DNA of 8,302 nucleotides from Dehalococcoidia bacterium (GTDB lineage Bacteria > Chloroflexota > Dehalococcoidia > E44-bin15). A program made the position numbers and the translations under genes. The stretch is from NCBI GenBank assembly GCA_030667555.1, contig DAOUVR010000041.1, forward strand, positions 1 to 8,302, read 5' to 3'. The notes under the pieces are model-generated. The model saw only the letters and a list, made by a program, of their open reading frames with translations. It was not told the origin of the DNA and did not search any database. Positions 6,447 through 8,302 of this stretch are shown in pieces (the first letter of the stretch is position 1; the number at the start of each line of letters is the position of its first letter).

Positions 6447-7838
6447 TTACTCCCTGACAGGCTCGAGTGCCAGCTTATCCATCTCAAGCTGCACCGGGAT
6501 TGGGTATTCGCCAGTAAAGCAGGCAAGGCAGAAGAGATCCTTGGGCAGCGCTATCGACTCAATGAGTCCCTCCATGCTCAAATAGCCGAGAGAATCAGCG
6601 CCGATGTAATCGGCGATCTCAGGGACCTCCTTATGGGAGGCGATGAGTTCCCACTTTGTTGCCATATCTACCCCGAAGAAGCAGGGATAGCGAATGGGCA
6701 GAGCGCAGATGCGCATGTGTATTTCCTTGGCCCCAGCCCGCCTGAGCAAACTGATTACCCTTGGCGTGGTGGTGCCCCGCACAATGCTATCATCGACAAG
6801 GACGACCCTCTTGCCCTCCAATACCTCGGGCATTGGGTTGAACTTGAGCTTGACGCCAAGCTCCCTGATTCGCTGATCTGGCTCGATGAAGGTGCGACCC
6901 ACATAGCGATTCTTCAACAGCCCCTCGGTGAAAGGTATCCCCGACTCTATGGAATAGCCGATGCCTGCTGCTGTTGCCGAGTCTGGGACGCCGATCACCA
7001 GGTCGGCATCCACCGGGTGCTCCTGGGCTAGTCTCGCTCCCATGGCTTGTCGCGCTAAATATATACGTCGGCCCTCAATTATGCTGTCGGGTCGGGCGAA
7101 GTAGATGTATTCAAAGACGCACAAGCTTCTCTTTCCGGGTTGCTTTTCTTTATAGCTTCTCATCCCGGATGAATCGATGGAGAGCACCTCACCAGGCTCG
7201 ACCTCGCGATGGAATTTGGCCCCGATATGGTCAAGAGCACAGCTTTCTGAGGCGAGCACCCAGCCACCGTCGAGGCGGCCTAAACAGAGTGGTCGAACAC
7301 CCAACGGGTCGCGAACTCCGAACAGGCTATCCTCGGTCATTAGCACCAGGGAGTAAGCGCCCTCCAGTCTCTTCATTGCGTATCTTATCCTGTTGGCCCA
7401 GGTCTTTTTTGTTGAGGAGAGGATTAGATGGGCGATGACCTCAGAGTCCGTTCCAGTGGCGAAATTGCAATGTTGCTGTTCAAGCTCATTATGCAGGTAC
7501 TGTGCGTTGGTGATATTTCCGTTGTGCCCCAGGGCTATCCTGCCCGTGGGGCCCTCGGTCAAGATAGGCTGGGCATTAGCTGGGCTGCTAGAGCCGGTGG
7601 TGGAATAGCGGTTGTGTCCTATGGCGATGTTGCCCCAGAGTCGGGCTAAGACCTCTTCGTTGTATACTTGAGAAACCAGCCCTGTTTTGGTGTACACATG
7701 AATTCGCTTCCCATCGGCGGTGGCGATGCCAGAACTCTCCTGACCACGATGTTGCTGAGAATATAGGCCGAAGTAGGTAAGCCTCGCTACATCCTCACCA
7801 GGGGCGTAGACTCCAAAAAGGGCACAGCACTCTTTCAT
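6447..7838 (-). CDS. purF: Amidophosphoribosyltransferase (glutamine PRPP amidotransferase)
   Basis: PurF commits PRPP to purine synthesis, using glutamine-derived ammonia to form phosphoribosylamine. With the start chosen here it has 463 residues. The N-terminal Ntn-hydrolase glutaminase has the nucleophile Cys5 (ECCALFG), exposed after a short propeptide is removed, then GLYSQQHRGQE (24-34), IGHNRYSTTG (73-82), LGHNGNITN (103-111) and GTDSE (129-133). The phosphoribosyltransferase part has the PRPP loop VVLVDDSIVRGTT (345-357). Cys240, Cys386, Cys437 and Cys440 match the four ligands of the 4Fe-4S cluster in Bacillus-type PurF, which makes the enzyme oxygen-sensitive. A longer reading begins at ATG 7859 and adds seven residues, giving an 11-residue propeptide as in Bacillus subtilis; however, that ATG overlaps the -10 box of a strong promoter, so the ATG at 7838 is preferred. 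PurM follows after three bases. The function is very secure, the start moderately so. Confidence 0.96.
   Translation of the reverse strand: MKECCALFGVYAPGEDVARLTYFGLYSQQHRGQESSGIATADGKRIHVYTKTGLVSQVYNEEVLARLWGNIAIGHNRYSTTGSSSPANAQPILTEGPTGRIALGHNGNITNAQYLHNELEQQHCNFATGTDSEVIAHLILSSTKKTWANRIRYAMKRLEGAYSLVLMTEDSLFGVRDPLGVRPLCLGRLDGGWVLASESCALDHIGAKFHREVEPGEVLSIDSSGMRSYKEKQPGKRSLCVFEYIYFARPDSIIEGRRIYLARQAMGARLAQEHPVDADLVIGVPDSATAAGIGYSIESGIPFTEGLLKNRYVGRTFIEPDQRIRELGVKLKFNPMPEVLEGKRVVLVDDSIVRGTTTPRVISLLRRAGAKEIHMRICALPIRYPCFFGVDMATKWELIASHKEVPEIADYIGADSLGYLSMEGLIESIALPKDLFCLACFTGEYPIPVQLEMDKLALEPVRE
6450..6455 (-). promoter_or_regulatory. Ribosome binding site of purM
   Basis: AGGGAG, encoded by the last two sense codons of purF, lies six bases before the TTG start of purM (6443-6441). 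It is the main support for that unusual start codon and implies coupled translation of the two genes. Confidence 0.6.
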
Positions 7839-7857
7839 CTTTTCTTCTTTCCAATCC

Positions 7858-7886
7858 ATTATATTGCCCCGTTACTTTAGGGTCAA
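7858..7886 (-). promoter_or_regulatory. Sigma70-type promoter of the purFMH operon
   Basis: On the minus strand TTGACC (7886-7881) and TATAAT (7863-7858) are separated by exactly 17 bases, an 11 of 12 match to the housekeeping consensus. The -35 box begins six bases after the hydrolase stop. The -10 box covers the first two bases of the ATG at 7859, and a start of transcription near 7852-7850 would leave a leader of only about 12-14 bases before the next in-frame ATG at 7838. TTTAG and CTAAA flank the -35 box as an inverted repeat (7896-7892 and 7880-7876), a possible but unproven operator. No purine riboswitch fits in so short a leader. Confidence 0.75.
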
Positions 7887-7891
7887 TGTCT

Positions 7892-8302
7892 CTAAACCTG
7901 GGCTCTAAGCCAATTCAGAGCGCCATCTATAGCCTTTTCTGCGACGCGAAGCCGATGTCCTGCTCCCTCAATGATTAGAATGTCCTTAGGTTCACCCGCA
8001 CTATTATAAAGCGCCCAGGCATCTTGTGGGTCAACCACATCATCCTCAGCGCCGTGGACAATCAGGAGGGGTCGTGGAGATATATTTTCGATCCGATTTA
8101 TCTGGCTAAGCTGACTAAAGCTGTCGAGCCATTCATCTACGGAGGGAGGGAAATTGTCGTCCCTGATTATTCCAACGCGGCGAAAATGCTCGATCATGGA
8201 TTTTGCCCGCGTGACATCGGTGACGAGGCGGAATTCAGCGGGACATGAGCATAGCACCAACGAGGAGACCCGTGGGTCTTCTGAAGCAACGTAGGCGGAG
8301 AC
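7892..8302 (-). CDS. Alpha/beta hydrolase, C-terminal part (start outside window)
   Basis: The reading frame stays open to the window edge, giving 136 residues of a protein whose N-terminus lies upstream; an internal TTG at 8260 is not a credible start because the frame continues with homologous-looking sequence (YVASEDPRVSSLVL). This is the second half of an alpha/beta hydrolase of the dienelactone-hydrolase or S9-peptidase-like type. The segment DPRVSSLVL resembles the strand after the nucleophile elbow. RPLLIVHGAEDDVVDPQDA (77-95 of the fragment) carries the acid residue, probably Asp87, and EGAGHRL (112-118) carries the catalytic histidine, His116. The Ser nucleophile and oxyanion region are not in the window, so substrate and activity cannot be judged. 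It ends 53 bases before the preferred purF start, with the purF promoter in between, so it is probably a separate or upstream transcription unit. Confidence 0.85.
   Translation of the reverse strand, partial: VSAYVASEDPRVSSLVLCSCPAEFRLVTDVTRAKSMIEHFRRVGIIRDDNFPPSVDEWLDSFSQLSQINRIENISPRPLLIVHGAEDDVVDPQDAWALYNSAGEPKDILIIEGAGHRLRVAEKAIDGALNWLRAQV

Noticed and set aside
6974..7438. Plus-strand open frame of 154 codons opposite purF
   Set aside because: The composition (many Arg, Pro and Ser) is that of antisense sequence, and the minus-strand frame encodes unmistakable PurF motifs.
8258..8260. TTG as the start of a 122-residue hydrolase
   Set aside because: The frame continues upstream to the window edge with sequence fitting the hydrolase fold, so this is an internal Leu codon of a longer gene.

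Overview
The window is a compact bacterial segment in which every supported gene lies on the minus strand, so it reads from high to low coordinates. Bacterial traits are short Shine-Dalgarno-led gaps, a sigma70-type promoter, a lipoprotein signal peptide and ATG/GTG/TTG starts. PurF is the Bacillus-type, iron-sulfur form. Base composition looks moderate (slightly GC-rich by eye). I lean towards an anaerobic or uncultured lineage such as Chloroflexota (Dehalococcoidia), but this is a weak inference.

Layout in transcription order: (1) 8302-7892, C-terminal part of an alpha/beta hydrolase whose start is outside the window. (2) A near-consensus promoter (7886-7858) begins six bases after the hydrolase stop. 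(3) purF, purM and purH (7838-3872) form a tight purine operon with gaps of 3 and 10 bases. PurF makes phosphoribosylamine from PRPP, PurM closes the first imidazole ring, and PurH performs the last two steps to IMP. (4) 3871-3658 is the broken C-terminal half of a GNAT acetyltransferase, starting at the first base after the purH stop and carrying one frameshift. (5) A family 2 glycosyltransferase (3661-2957) resembling dolichyl/polyprenyl-phosphate sugar transferases. (6) A 12-helix MFS carrier of the oxalate/formate-antiporter type (2938-1664). (7) A 509-residue fusion of nicotinamidase and nicotinate phosphoribosyltransferase (1639-110), which would carry out two consecutive steps of NAD salvage in one chain. 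(8) The first 33 codons of a lipoprotein (99-1) whose ribosome site abuts the fusion's stop codon.

No convincing terminator or second promoter was found between purH and the left edge, so one long transcript is possible. A functional link is that PurF and the nicotinate phosphoribosyltransferase both consume PRPP, and both purine synthesis and niacin salvage feed nucleotide cofactor supply. The MFS carrier next to the fusion could import a pyridine or a carboxylate; its substrate cannot be read from sequence.

The points most worth a second look are the nicotinamidase-NAPRT fusion, the GNAT remnant abutting purH, the promoter whose -10 box covers the longer purF start codon, and a terminator-like hairpin inside purM. 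There is no gene-free stretch above 300 bases; the largest gap is the GNAT remnant. I saw no tRNA, rRNA, CRISPR array, insertion sequence or riboswitch.
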